Shown here: piece by piece, positions 46,801 through 54,980 of the stretch
How the letters are laid out: the number at the start of each line of letters is the position of its first letter
How positions within the stretch are numbered: the first letter of the stretch is position 1
Assembly (NCBI GenBank): GCA_963781785.1
Contig: CAWAHD010000002.1
Location: forward strand, 2,418,001 to 2,482,000
Direction: 5' to 3'
Origin: CAWAHD01 sp963781785
Lineage (GTDB): Bacteria > Planctomycetota > Planctomycetia > Isosphaerales > Isosphaeraceae
DNA: 64,000 nt
The notes under the pieces: model-generated
What the model was told of the DNA's origin: nothing
The model's input: only the letters and a program-made list of their open reading frames with translations
Databases searched by the model: none
Translations under genes and position numbers: made by a program

Positions 46801-49800
46801 GTCGCCAGCAGTAACATCGCACGAGGGGGTGGCGGGGGCGCCGGCGGCCAGGGCGGCAGCGGGCTCCGCGGTACCGAATTCGGCCCCGCCGGCCCAGGCG
46901 GCGCCGGTGGTGCCGGCGGCAACGGTGGCAGCGGCCTCGGTGGCGGCATCTACCTCGCCGGCGGTAGCCTGGCCCTGGGTAATGATGTCGCCAGCAGTAA
47001 TATCGCGCAAGGGGGTGGCGGAGGCGCCGGCGGCAAGGGCGGGAGCGGAGGCGAAGGTCGTGTCTACACCAACACCGGCGCCCGCGGCGGCGCGGGTGGT
47101 GACGGCGGCAACGGCGGCAACGGCTTGGGCGGTGGGGTCTACCTGGCGGGGGGCAGCCTGAGCGTGAACGACGACACGATCACGAATAATGTCGCGCGTG
47201 GCGGAGACGGCGGCGATGGTGCCGACGGGGCGCCCGCCATAGGCTCGAGCAGCAGTGGGCCCGATGTCGGCGGTGATGGTGGCGCCGGCGGCGCCGGCGG
47301 CAACGGCGGGGATGGGCTCGGTGGCGGAATCTACCTCGCCGGCGGCAGCCTGACGCTGAACAATGATGTTGCCAGCGATAACGTCGCTCAAGGCGGCGGC
47401 GCGGGCGCCGGTGGCCAGGGCGGCAATGGTGGCAAAGGAATCGGCGGCGGTCGCGGCGGCGACGGTGGGGCCGGCGGTAACGGTGGCAGCGGCTTCGGTG
47501 GGGGAATCTACCTCGCCGGCGGCAGCTTGACCCTGACGGATGATGTCGCCAGCGGGAACGTCGCGCAAGGCGGCGGCGCGGGCGCCGGTGGCCAGGGCGG
47601 CTTTGGTGGCAGAGGATCATTTGGCGGCGGTCGCGGCGGCGCCGGCGGTGACGGCGGCAACGGTGGCAGCGGACTGGGTGGCGCCATCTGGTCGGCCGGC
47701 GGCAGCCTGACCCTGACGGATGATGTCGCCAGCAGTAATGTCGCTCAAGGGGGTGGCGGGGGCGCCGGTGGCCAGGGCGGGAGCGGGGGCGGAGGTCGTC
47801 TCGAACTCGGCGGCATCGGCGGCGCCGGCGCGGGTGGCCCCGGTGGCAACGGCGGTAACGGCCTGGGCGGCGGGATCTGGTCGGCCGGCGGCGCTCTGAC
47901 CGTGAACAACGACGTCGTCAGCAACAACGGTGCCGGAGGAGGAGGAGGAGGAGACGGCGGAAATGCCGATGGCGGCGGTATGTTCGTGGCGGGGGGCATC
48001 CTCGCGCTGAACGACGACGTCATCGCAAGCAACGCCGCGCGCGGCGGTGCCGCTGGGGGCGGTGGCGCGGGCGGCGGCGGCTATGATTCCGGCTTGTTCG
48101 GAGGCGCTGGCGGCGGCGGCGGGGCCGGCGGGTCGGCACGGGGCGGCGGCCTCTACGTCAGTGACGCCATTCTGGCCCCGACCCATGTAACCATTATCAA
48201 CGATTCCGCCGTTGGCGGAGCTGGCGGCGGCGGCGCTGGTGGCGGTGGCGGCATGGGCCCTGCTTTCGACGGTGTCCTATTGCCTGGCGGGGACGGCGGC
48301 TATGGCGGCGGCGGCGGCCGCGGCGGGCCGGGCCAGGGCGGCGGCCTGTTCGTCAGCGCCGGCACGCTGACCCTGAATGGGGCTACGATCGCCAGCGATA
48401 GAGCCGTTGGCGGCGCTGGCGGCGCTGGCGGTGGCGGCGGCGGCGGCGGGCACGGCACGTTCGGCGGCGGCGCTGGTGGCGCTGGCGGCAACGGCGGTTC
48501 CGGCGGTCTGGGCCAGGGCGGGGGCCTCGACGCCAGCGCGGCCAGGATCGCTGTCAACGACGCCACGATCGCCAACGATTCCGCCATAGGCGGTGTCGGC
48601 GGCGGCGGCGGTAGAGGTGGCGGCGGTGGTCAGGGCGAAGAACCATTTTTCGGTGAAGGCGGTGGCGGCGGCGGTTACGGCGGCGGTGGGGGTCAGGGCG
48701 GATTGGGTCAGGGCGGCGGCGTGTACGCCGTCGGTGGGAAACTCACTCTCTCGGGCGATCGCGTTGAGCAGGATGCGGCAGCCGGCGGGGCCGGCGGCGG
48801 CGCGGGGGCTGGCGGTCCCGGCGGCAGCGGCGGCGGGGCCTCCTTCGCCGCCGGCAGGGGCGGTTCCGGGGGCTGGGGAGGGAAGGGCGGCGGCGGTGGA
48901 TCGGGCCAGGGCGGCGGCCTGCTCGTCAGCGCCGCCACGTTGATTCTCAACGGAACCACGATCGCTAATAATTTGGCCAGCGGCGGCGCTGGCGGCGCCG
49001 GCAATAATGGCGGGCGAGGTGGCTCAGGCGGCTACAGTCAGTACACTGGCAATGGCGGCTCCGGCGGCAACGGCGGCAACGGTGGTGCCGGCGGCGCCGG
49101 CGGTTTTGGCCAGGGCGGCGGCTTACTTGTCAGCGCCGGCACGCTGACTCTGATCGGTGCCACGATCGCCAATGATACTTCCGTTGGCGGTGCCGCCGGC
49201 TTGGGCGGCGATGGCGGCAACGGCGGGTCGGGCCGGGGCGCTGGCAGGGATGGCGGCAATGGCGGCAATGGAGGTAATGGCGGCAACGGCGGTCAAGGGA
49301 ACGGCGGCGGCGCGTACATCGCGGGCGCGTTGGCCTCGCTGGCCGATGACACTTTTGCCGGCAATCGTGCCGAAGGAGGTTCAGCCCAAGCTGGCGGTGC
49401 AGGGGGGGCCGGCGCGAGTGGCTTTGGCCCTGGTGGCGCTGCGGGTGACGCCGGTGGGCCAGGTCAAGCCGGTGCTGCTGGCGGTGGCTCTGGCGGTGGC
49501 GCCGACGTCGATGGTGCCAGCGCCAGCCTGGTGAACACAACGATCGCCGACAATGTCGTCGCCAGCGGCGGTGCGGGCGGAGGGCTGGATGTCATCGGCG
49601 GCACAGCCTCTCTGGATAACACGATCGTCGCACTCAACACCATTGGGATCGGCAGCGGCGCAGGCCGACGACATCGCCGGCACTGTCGCCGCGGCAAGCG
49701 CATACAATCTGATCGGCACCGGCGGTGCCGGCGGCCTGACCAACGGCGAGAACGGCAACCAGGTCGGCGTCGCCAGCGCCAACGTGGGCCTGGCCTCGGG

Positions 49801-49848
49801 CCTCGCGAACAACGGTGGGCCGACCGAGACTATCGCCCTGGTAGCTAG
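40882..49848 (+). CDS. giant surface protein: beta-helix, Ig-like, dockerin-like and Gly-rich repeats
   Basis: 2988 residues in this frame. The start WMVEDLEDRLLLSG is the leader of planctomycete surface proteins; adding one GC in ATGCGCGCGGGG makes ATG 40854, with AAAGGA before it, the natural start (MRARGRRRLW...). Order: right-handed beta-helix with GGGIYNAG and TVTDSTVANN units ending VDIGAFEY (to about 42250); two Ig/filamin-like repeats (to 42880); a second beta-helix (to 44150); one plus four Ig-like repeats with TVTAGQTATFTAAASGQPAP (to 45560); a VGWGTQ module with dockerin-like loops GDLNDDGVVNGPD and GDINGDGVVNVTD (to 46090); then 3.5 kb of Gly-rich beta-helix. After about 49660 the frame is wrong and the end continues in another frame. 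Probably secreted to the cell surface for adhesion or matrix formation (inference). Confidence 0.9.
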   Translation: MVEDLEDRLLLSGNPTYYTVNLLSDTGTSSGTDATTGNPSGDLLWAITQANANSNTAGSVINFDPVVFSTPQTIALSGTLTLSESAGTEVIDGPGASLVTVSGNNAVEVFSVVSGVTATLKGLTISNGSAGAGAGIDNNGTLTVTGSAIDGNHSASASGYYGNGGGIYNAGSMTLADSTVASNGVGPFGGGGGLYNAGTMAVTNSTVAENAADAYGAGGGFYNAGTLTITDSTVANNFAMAQGGGILDDGTLTITDSTIANNSAYFQGAGIFTSGGTAIITNSTVAGNTARGGGGGIFATSTTTITNSTIADNKVAAGMTGGGLEVGGGTTTLNNTIVALNTQGTTGFTGSDISLSGGTVSSTSGFNLIGTGGSGGLTNGVSGNQVGVANPRLGTLANNGGPTQTIALLAGSPAIDDGSNALAVDASTGQPLAYDQRGPGYPRIVNGTVDIGAFEYEAGTFLVVTAPPPGSVTAGAGFGLTATVENNSGNVISSFDGSVTVALSNNPGGATLGGTLTLTAQNGVASFSGLTLNKAAEGYTLLASADGQGQEGTSAFDVTPAAAAQLVVTAQPPGIVGVGGPFGLVVAAEDAFGNADATFGGSVAVALSNNPGGATLGGTLTATPQNGVATFSGLSLNQPGTGYTLQVSAAGLAASNSRALDVRASNVPTIYTVDFTSASGAGSGNAGDLVYVIGLANANSNPGGSEIEFDPTVFSSPQTITLSSTLVLSETAGPEVIDGPGASLVTISGNDAVEVLSVSSGVTASLAGATIARGSADVSGGGIYNSGTLTLSDATITDNWLASGAYGGGGGGGSGLYNAGAITVTDCAIDNNWTPQEGWGGGLYSTGTATVTDSTVDNNWAWYGGGLDNLGTMTVTDSTVDGNRARTATGILNNFGGTLTVVSSTVADNSSSGRGSGIASGSGTTDVVDCTIADNVGAGQVNSGTMIFTNSTIANNYTIGTPGAGLLVLGGTAVLNNTIVALNTDSGTTPDDMLGTVSSTSAYNLIGTGGSGGLAGGVNGNQVGVADPGLSALGDYGGPTQTIALLPGSPAIDAGSNALAVDPSTGQALSTDQRGFPRIVNETVDIGAFESQGFVLTATSGSGQSTLLNTAFNSPLVVQVTANNSLEPVQGGQISFTAPASGASASLTPANPVTIASGGTASVTATADGVAGSYEVTASAAGATSPAVFDLTNATSTNAPVVTLEPVNQSVTAGSTASFTATAAGSPTPTVQWQLSTDGGTTFSSISGATADTYSFTAAASENGYEYRAIFTNSYGSATSAAATLTVNTAPSVTTNPSDQTVTAGQTATFTAAASGQPAPTVQWQVSSDGGTTFSNTSGATADTYAFTAAADQNGEEYRAVFTNSVASATSAAATLTVNTAPVVTTNPSDQTVTAGQTATFTAAASGQPAPSVQWEVSSDGGQTYSDISGATADTFSFTAAAGQNGDQYVAVFTNSVGFVNSAAATLTVNTAPVVTTGPSNQSVAAGNTATFTAAASGQPAPTVQWEVSTDGGQTYSDISGATADTYSFAAVIGQNGNEYRAVFTNSVGSVTTSAAVLTVTQPATIMSAAVGWGTQVSPPLVTQSDGLRLLPAGRNTDMPWLGITQILLTFDQTTSLASGDVAVTSAIGINYGPVTVSGSGASYTITLAQPINEPDRVTITIASPTIAIYTRRLDVLPGDLNDDGVVNGPDLVGVHNQWLGINGAVPTIFGDINGDGVVNVTDYTDVRERIGAVLPFANIWTVNSLGDSGTGTGQSGDLRYVITHVDQTTGKNTINFSVTGTITLNSALPDLSNTTGLIDIEGPGAASLTLARSSASGTPEFSVFTLDANVQAKLVGLTISHGLAPQGGGLSVDGGKVSVTNVSVINNEAVGADGAAGSATRSGAGGAGGTGGNGLGGGVYLAGGSLTLNHDTITSNIARGGAGGDGADGASGAAGANSFAPAGGPGGSGGSGGSGFGGGIYLAGGSLTLTDDVASSNIARGGGGGAGGQGGSGLRGTEFGPAGPGGAGGAGGNGGSGLGGGIYLAGGSLALGNDVASSNIAQGGGGGAGGKGGSGGEGRVYTNTGARGGAGGDGGNGGNGLGGGVYLAGGSLSVNDDTITNNVARGGDGGDGADGAPAIGSSSSGPDVGGDGGAGGAGGNGGDGLGGGIYLAGGSLTLNNDVASDNVAQGGGAGAGGQGGNGGKGIGGGRGGDGGAGGNGGSGFGGGIYLAGGSLTLTDDVASGNVAQGGGAGAGGQGGFGGRGSFGGGRGGAGGDGGNGGSGLGGAIWSAGGSLTLTDDVASSNVAQGGGGGAGGQGGSGGGGRLELGGIGGAGAGGPGGNGGNGLGGGIWSAGGALTVNNDVVSNNGAGGGGGGDGGNADGGGMFVAGGILALNDDVIASNAARGGAAGGGGAGGGGYDSGLFGGAGGGGGAGGSARGGGLYVSDAILAPTHVTIINDSAVGGAGGGGAGGGGGMGPAFDGVLLPGGDGGYGGGGGRGGPGQGGGLFVSAGTLTLNGATIASDRAVGGAGGAGGGGGGGGHGTFGGGAGGAGGNGGSGGLGQGGGLDASAARIAVNDATIANDSAIGGVGGGGGRGGGGGQGEEPFFGEGGGGGGYGGGGGQGGLGQGGGVYAVGGKLTLSGDRVEQDAAAGGAGGGAGAGGPGGSGGGASFAAGRGGSGGWGGKGGGGGSGQGGGLLVSAATLILNGTTIANNLASGGAGGAGNNGGRGGSGGYSQYTGNGGSGGNGGNGGAGGAGGFGQGGGLLVSAGTLTLIGATIANDTSVGGAAGLGGDGGNGGSGRGAGRDGGNGGNGGNGGNGGQGNGGGAYIAGALASLADDTFAGNRAEGGSAQAGGAGGAGASGFGPGGAAGDAGGPGQAGAAGGGSGGGADVDGASASLVNTTIADNVVASGGAGGGLDVIGGTASLDNTIVALNTIGIGSGAGRRHRRHCRRGKRIQSDRHRRCRRPDQRRERQPGRRRQRQRGPGLGPREQRWADRDYRPGS
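46500..49640 (+). repeat. glycine-rich coding repeats of the giant surface protein
   Basis: About twenty units of 150-200 bases encode a Gly/Ala-rich block (GGAGGQGGSGG type) followed by a beta-helix rung such as GGGIYLAGGSLTLTDDVASS. Reminiscent in composition of mycobacterial PE-PGRS proteins, though no homology is claimed. Prone to recombination and misassembly. Confidence 0.9.
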
Positions 49849-50932
49849 CAGCTTTGCCATCGACAAGGGAAGCAACGGCCTGGCGGTCGATCCCTCGACC
49901 GGACAGCCGTTGTTGTATGATCAGCGCGGCCCCGGATTCCCGCGGATTGTCAACGGCATCGTCGATATCGGTGCTTACGAGTTCCAGGGCGCGTTCGTCG
50001 TCGCAACCTCCGTCGGTTGGGGAACCCAGACCGCCGCGCTCCAGACTGCCGCTGACGGTCTCCGACTTCTACCTGCGGGTCGCAACATCGACCTGCCCTG
50101 GCTGGGTATCGACGAGTTGCAGATCACGCTTAGCCAGGCCGAGACACTAGCCGCTGGAGACGTGACGGTTTCGAGCGCACTCGGCGTCAACTACGGCCCG
50201 GCCACGGTTTCCGGTTCGGGGACAAACTACACGATCACTCTGGCCCAGCCGATCGACAAGGCCAACCTGGTGACACTCACGATTGCCACCACAACCATTG
50301 CCACCTTCACCCGCCGGCTCGACGTCTTGCCGGGTGATTTCAACGACGACGGCGTGGTCAACGGCTCGGACCTCGTCGGTGTGCACAACGAATGGCTGGG
50401 GATCAACGGCGCCGTGCCCACCATCTTCGGTGACTTGAATGGCGACGGAGTCGTCAACGTCACGGACTACAACGACGTGCGGGAACAGATCGGCGCGGTT
50501 TTGCCGTCCGCGAGCGATGCATCGATCGCTGTTGCCCCGGCGAGCCAGGCTGGTCACGCGGTGGTGCAGATCGGCGCGGTTCCCGCGTCGGTGGTGGATG
50601 CAGCGATCGCCGTTGCGCCGACGAGCCAGGCTGGTCCTGCGGTGGTGCAGATCGTCGCGACTCTCCCTTCGGTCAGCGCTGCGCCGATCGCCGTTGCCGC
50701 GACGAGCCAGGTTGGTCCGGTGGTGGTGCAGATCGGTACGAGTCACGCGTCGCAGCCCACGGCGGCGAGCCAAGCCCGGCCACATCCGCGGGCCGAGATT
50801 CATTTATCCCGGCGAGGATCCAGGCTGGGCACCATGTCCACAGGCAAGATGATCCACCAGCGGTTGATCGAGCGCAATGATCAGGATGTACGCATTCGAA
50901 TTCTGCGTGATGATTCGCGGCAACATCGTTGA
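49661..50932 (+). CDS. giant surface protein, C-terminal part (frameshifted)
   Basis: Continues the beta-helix as DDIAGTVAAASAYNLIGTGG and ends it with VDIGAYEF, then repeats the VGWGTQ module (LRLLPAGRNIDLPWLGIDEL) and the dockerin-like loops GDFNDDGVVNGSD and GDLNGDGVVNVTD seen earlier in the protein. The tail has four imperfect repeats of the type APTSQAGPAVVQI. The join needs one GC in GGCGCAGGCC at about 49660 (GSGAQADDIAG). With it the whole protein is about 3350 residues. Confidence 0.88.
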   Translation, partial: QADDIAGTVAAASAYNLIGTGGAGGLTNGENGNQVGVASANVGLASGLANNGGPTETIALVASSFAIDKGSNGLAVDPSTGQPLLYDQRGPGFPRIVNGIVDIGAYEFQGAFVVATSVGWGTQTAALQTAADGLRLLPAGRNIDLPWLGIDELQITLSQAETLAAGDVTVSSALGVNYGPATVSGSGTNYTITLAQPIDKANLVTLTIATTTIATFTRRLDVLPGDFNDDGVVNGSDLVGVHNEWLGINGAVPTIFGDLNGDGVVNVTDYNDVREQIGAVLPSASDASIAVAPASQAGHAVVQIGAVPASVVDAAIAVAPTSQAGPAVVQIVATLPSVSAAPIAVAATSQVGPVVVQIGTSHASQPTAASQARPHPRAEIHLSRRGSRLGTMSTGKMIHQRLIERNDQDVRIRILRDDSRQHR

Positions 50933-50998
50933 CTTTCGTTGCCACCGACGTACTCAGTGACGGTGGTGATCGATCGTCAGGACATGAGGACACTTTCT

Positions 50999-51718
50999 AT
51001 GAACTGCACTTATACATGTACTCCGTCGAGTCGGCCGCCTGCCTCGCAGGTTTCAGGCCGGGGAGTGGTCCCGGTAGGGCGGCTCGGCTTTTTGGTGGCT
51101 GTTGCTCTGGCAACGAGCCTGGCGCTCGCGGCTCCCTGCCGCGCCGGGGGGCTGGTGATTGAGCTGCCCACCCTGACGAACGTGGCACCCGGCTCCAGCG
51201 GCTCGTTCGACGTGTTGCTCCGCGACACCGATCCGGCCGGCAGCCCGGGCTACAATGTGGCCGAAGATAATTTCGAGCTGACGCTGACGGGAGCAGCGGG
51301 CTTCACGTTCACGAATGCGACAATCAACATGAGCGTCATGTATATTTACGTGCAATCGACCGACGCGGCTTCTGGACTGCCGCTCTCAACCAGCACGTTT
51401 CCCAACACTGACTTCATTGCCAGCGACATTGAAAACGCCCCTCCCAACTATTACCGGACGTTGAATCCCGGGGACGTGTTCGGGCTGGCCAACGTCTCCT
51501 ACACGGTTGATTCCAACGCAAGCGGCACGGACGCGCTCACGATCGCGAACGTGGGTATTGCCACAACACTGACGGATATCAACGGAAACAATATCCCGTT
51601 CACGGTCATGAACGGCGCGATCTCCACGTTCGCGGTGCCCGAGCCGTCGGCACTGATCCAGGCCGCGACCGGCCTTCTGATCGCCGCGGGTGCAGCCGGG
51701 TGGCGCCGGCGGCGGTGA
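50999..51718 (+). CDS. PEP-CTERM exported protein
   Basis: 239 residues. ATG 50999 has GAGGA eight bases upstream. A long leader ends in a signal segment (GFLVAVALATSLALAAPCRA). The body is beta-rich, resembling a cohesin-like or generic extracellular domain (VAPGSSGSFDVLLRDTD). The C-terminus is a clear PEP-CTERM sorting signal: VPEPSALIQAATGLLIAAG followed by basic residues, recognised by an exosortase (family knowledge). It follows the giant surface gene by 66 bases and may be expressed with it. Confidence 0.9.
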   Translation: MNCTYTCTPSSRPPASQVSGRGVVPVGRLGFLVAVALATSLALAAPCRAGGLVIELPTLTNVAPGSSGSFDVLLRDTDPAGSPGYNVAEDNFELTLTGAAGFTFTNATINMSVMYIYVQSTDAASGLPLSTSTFPNTDFIASDIENAPPNYYRTLNPGDVFGLANVSYTVDSNASGTDALTIANVGIATTLTDINGNNIPFTVMNGAISTFAVPEPSALIQAATGLLIAAGAAGWRRRR

Positions 51719-51914
51719 TGAGGGACGCAGAGAAACGGGCCGGAGAGAATGCGGAACCTGGCCGCTGATAAACGTGGATTCACGCGGATCAGAGAAATAG
51801 AACGGGTTGGATCGACCCGTTCCCAACAGTCCGTCTGAATTGAGCGCACTAACTGACTGGGTCGACAACACGCGGCGACGGGGATAAACTGAACAGGTAA
51901 GGAGAATTGGTGAA

Positions 51915-52166
51915 ATGAATACTCAACTACCCAAAGACTTGGAGCAATTCGTGCGCGCCAAGGTGCGGAGCGGCCGTTTCAGCTCCTCCGATGAGGCGAT
52001 CACCGAGGCCGTGCGTTTGCTCCGGGAGCGTGAAGAGGCCGAAGAAGCCCGCGTCTTGGAGGGCATTCGCCAGGGCCTGGATGACGTGCGGGACGGCAGA
52101 GGACGGCCCGCGGAGGAAGTGTTCGCGGATATCCGGCGTGAGTTCGACCTTCCCGCTGACTCATGA
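51915..52166 (+). CDS. ParD-like antitoxin (type II, ribbon-helix-helix)
   Basis: 83 residues. LPKDLEQFVRAKVRSGRFSS, then SDEAITEAVRLLRERE, is the ribbon-helix-helix pattern of ParD/CopG antitoxins of the CC2985 type; the acidic C-terminus would bind the toxin. AAGGAGAA precedes the ATG. It overlaps the toxin gene as ATGA, the usual arrangement, and should repress its own promoter (family knowledge). Confidence 0.93.
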   Translation: MNTQLPKDLEQFVRAKVRSGRFSSSDEAITEAVRLLREREEAEEARVLEGIRQGLDDVRDGRGRPAEEVFADIRREFDLPADS

Positions 52167-52477
52167 CCTACCGCATCATCATCGAGCCCACGGCCGAGCG
52201 GGGAATCCGGGCCGCCGTCCGCTGGAAAACCGAACACGCTTCCCCCGCCGTCGCGGTGAAGTGGTTCAATAGCCTGATCAAGCAAATCGACACGTTAAAG
52301 TTTCATCCGACCCGTTGCCCGCTGGCAATGGAGAACGACAACTTCCCGGAAGAAATCCGCGAGCTGCTGCACGGCAGGCAGAAACATCACAAGCATCGGA
52401 TCATATTCACGATCCGCGACGACATTGTCCATATCCTGTATGTGCGTCACAGTGCCCGCGACGAGTTGGAACCCTGA
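52163..52477 (+). CDS. ParE/RelE-family toxin
   Basis: 104 residues, normal size. YRIIIEPTAERGIRAAVRW, FHPTRCPLAME, REL-x-GRQKHHKHRIIFTI and VHILYVRHSARDEL match the ParE/RelE fold; ParE members poison gyrase, RelE members cut mRNA, and the sequence here does not decide which. Translation is coupled to the antitoxin. The pair looks intact. Confidence 0.92.
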   Translation: MTYRIIIEPTAERGIRAAVRWKTEHASPAVAVKWFNSLIKQIDTLKFHPTRCPLAMENDNFPEEIRELLHGRQKHHKHRIIFTIRDDIVHILYVRHSARDELEP

Positions 52478-53132
52478 TCTCTCTTGGCCGCGCCCTGTTT
52501 GTTCTTGATCGACCCGCACGGCAACGGACCGGCCTTCTTCCGTTCATGGAGGCGTCGCCGGATCACCCGGGCACGCTGCCAAATGAGTCTCCAACGCGGG
52601 AAATAGCGCTCAGTGGGACCACTGAATTGCTTGGGTCCCGCGTCGGGGTTTCTCGCCTCAAGAACCAGACCGGCCGCCGCATCGGATCGGACGGATCGGA
52701 CGGATCGGACGGATCCGTCGCGGCGGCCGGCGTGCGCAGCTTCTTGGGAAGACCCACGTGACGCATTCTCCCGCCGGCTTCGGTCGGCGATGAATCCGGA
52801 TCGGAGCGTCACAAACCGATCCCCGTCGCCGGTTCCAAGACCGTCCTCGATCTCGAGGGCCTAACGGCGATTGTTCGACTTACGCCGACTTGGCCTTCCC
52901 GTCGCAATCGGACAACACACAACGCTGAGCCGAGGAAGGAACCCGAAGACGAGAAGCATCCATCGTCGGAACTCCCCCCAATCATCTCGAGCTTCTGGGC
53001 TGGGTAATCTTCGTACGCCTCCTTGATCCGGTGCGACTTACTGGCTACATTAGTACATCTGTCGGACCCAATAGCAGATGGGACGGGCGTGGTGCCCCGC
53101 GCTCGCCCGGCATCCGAGCCCGGGAGGTCACC
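52478..53132. other. 650-bp gap with a dispersed repeat
   Basis: No gene is visible. The centre holds a GGATCGGAC repeat element (52660-52830). A leader upstream of the thioredoxin-like gene shows no clear promoter. Confidence 0.5.
52660..52830. repeat. GGATCGGAC-type dispersed repeat, copy with tail
   Basis: CCGGCCGCCGCATCGGATCG, then three more GGATCGGAC-type units, then a tail (GCGGCGGCCGGCGTGCGC ... TCGGTCGGCGATGAATC) that is related to 40405-40480. Reads like a mobile or REP-type intergenic element of about 170 bases. Confidence 0.65.
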
Positions 53133-54413
53133 ATGCAGCTCGCTCTCCGCTCAGCCATGGTTCTTGCCCTGGCGGTGCCGGGCGCACGGGAGGTCCGGGC
53201 GGGGGAGGCGTGGTATCTGGAATTTGAGGCAGGTCGAGCAGCCGCGGAAGCCCGCGGCAAAGACTTGCTGATCGACTTCGGGGGAAGCGACTGGTGTTTG
53301 CCGTGCCGGTGGCTCAAGCAACGAGTCTTGTCCAGGCCGGAGTTCGTCGAGCGGGCCGGTAGAGAGTTTGTGCTCGTTGACATCGACCTGCCAATGACGA
53401 GCCGTACTCCCATCCCCTCCGACCGGAAAGAGCGCTATCAGAAACTCCAGCAGCGGTACGGGATCACCACGGTTCCGACGGTCGTCCTGGCGCTACCCGA
53501 CGGCCGGCCCTACACGCGGACGACGTACCGCGAGGCGCTGCGGACCCCCGAGTCGTACTGGGAGCACCTTGCGTCGCTTCGTGAGCGGGGCCGGCGACTG
53601 CGCGATGCACTGGCCCGGGCCGGGACGCTCACCGGCCGGAAGCAGGCCGAGGCGCTTGCCGGCGGGCTAGCCGAGGTCGACCCGCGATTCGTCCCGAGGT
53701 TCTACGGCGACCGCGTCGCCCAGCTACGGGCGGCCGAGCCATCGGATCCCACCGGCTACCTCGCCTTCCTGGACGGTCGCCGCGGGCTCGACGAATTCCA
53801 GGCCGGGCTGGACCCGCACACCTGCGCGATCGACCCGGCGACGGTCGACGCCCTGATCGCCCGGGTGAAGCTGCGCGGCGAGTCTCTCCAGGAGGCGCTG
53901 GTGCTCCGCGCGGCCGGCGAGGTGCTGGCCGGAGAAGACCGCCGGGCGCTTCGTACACTCGCGGCCGTGCTCGACGCCCAGCCGTCGCGGACGCGGTTTG
54001 ACCGCGGCGATTTCGTTCCGCTCACCACGGCCGCCGTGGCCACGGTCCGGCGCCGGATCGCCGAGGGCGAGGCCAACCCGGGGACCGGGGTCGCCCTGTA
54101 TTATGCCCTGCAACGCATCTTCCTGTTCGACCTGCCGAATCCCTACGAGCAATCGTGCGGCGAGGCATTCCGGCCCAACATCCGGGTCCGCGAGGTGATC
54201 GGCGACAAGTACGGCCGCGCCTTGATCCGCTCGACCGAGGGCCTTGGTGCGGAGGCCCGCGCTCGCGCCCTGGCCAAGGGCCTGGAGGGGACGTTCTTCG
54301 CCGCCCGGGGGTCGATCCGAGAAATCGTTCTCGAGCTGATACCGGGCCTGGTCGGCAAGGAGACCGCCAGGATGATCCTGCCGGGCACATATTACCCCGC
54401 ATGGATCCCCTGA
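53133..54413 (+). CDS. secreted thioredoxin-like protein
   Basis: 426 residues. ATG 53133 has GGGAGG six bases upstream and a signal peptide (LRSAMVLALAVPG, cleavage near VRAG). The first 150 residues are thioredoxin-like: LLIDFGGSDWCLPCRWLK carries a CxxC active site, and GITTVPTVVLALPDG carries the cis-proline. The C-terminal 280 residues are helical with no recognised domain, ending GTYYPAWIP. Probably a periplasmic thiol-disulfide protein; the tail is specific to this lineage as far as I can tell. Confidence 0.88.
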   Translation: MQLALRSAMVLALAVPGAREVRAGEAWYLEFEAGRAAAEARGKDLLIDFGGSDWCLPCRWLKQRVLSRPEFVERAGREFVLVDIDLPMTSRTPIPSDRKERYQKLQQRYGITTVPTVVLALPDGRPYTRTTYREALRTPESYWEHLASLRERGRRLRDALARAGTLTGRKQAEALAGGLAEVDPRFVPRFYGDRVAQLRAAEPSDPTGYLAFLDGRRGLDEFQAGLDPHTCAIDPATVDALIARVKLRGESLQEALVLRAAGEVLAGEDRRALRTLAAVLDAQPSRTRFDRGDFVPLTTAAVATVRRRIAEGEANPGTGVALYYALQRIFLFDLPNPYEQSCGEAFRPNIRVREVIGDKYGRALIRSTEGLGAEARARALAKGLEGTFFAARGSIREIVLELIPGLVGKETARMILPGTYYPAWIP

Positions 54414-54455
54414 CCCGGCCCGCGAGCGGTCGCAAGCGGAATCCCGGGGCACGCC

Positions 54456-54980
54456 TCATCGGCCTTTGGTCGCATGCGCATCCGGCTTGTCGTCGCTGGC
54501 ACCGACATCCAGGCGATCCCACGTGGATGTCTTCGCGTGGTAGACATACACAAGTCGACCAACTTGATAAGCCGACGCGCCCAGGCCCAGGGCGATCGGC
54601 TGGACGACTCCGCTGGCCGGTTCGTCCAGGTCCAAGGGCGACCACTTGCCTGACTGGATATTGAACACGGCGACCCGCGTGATCTTCGGCCCCTCGAGAC
54701 GCAGACCAATGACCCCCGCGTTCCGGAGCTCCGTGGGCGTCACCCGGATCGGCTGCCCCTGCGTAATGCCCTGGAGGTCCAGACGCTCCCACGTGGATGT
54801 CTTTGATTGATACATGTAAACAGATTTACCGACATTGTACGCCCAGGCGCCGTGGCCCAGGGACATCGGCTCGACGACTCCGCTGGCCGGTTCGTCCAGG
54901 TCCAGGGGCGACCACTTGCCTGACTCGATGTTGAACAGGGCGACCCGGGTGATCTTCGGCCCCTCGAGACGCAGACCCAC
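54456..54980 (-). CDS. sigma-factor fusion protein, C-terminal repeat part (frameshifted)
   Basis: 174 residues belonging to the sigma-factor gene upstream (starts 56220). Two copies of an 87-residue beta-rich unit: VVGLRLEGPKITRVALFN or IGLRLEGPKITRVAVFN, SGKWSPLDLDEPASGVV, KTSTWERLDLQG or TSTWDRLDVG. The copies are nearly identical in DNA, so duplication is recent. Adding GC in the GCGCGCGC run at about 54985 joins VSPRA to TVVGLRLEG. The unit resembles tachylectin or propeller blades; no function known. Confidence 0.75.
   Translation of the reverse strand: MGLRLEGPKITRVALFNIESGKWSPLDLDEPASGVVEPMSLGHGAWAYNVGKSVYMYQSKTSTWERLDLQGITQGQPIRVTPTELRNAGVIGLRLEGPKITRVAVFNIQSGKWSPLDLDEPASGVVQPIALGLGASAYQVGRLVYVYHAKTSTWDRLDVGASDDKPDAHATKGR

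Noticed and set aside
46456..48186. Long Ala/Thr-rich minus-strand frames
   Set aside because: Mirror translations of the Gly-rich repeats; no start signals or domains.
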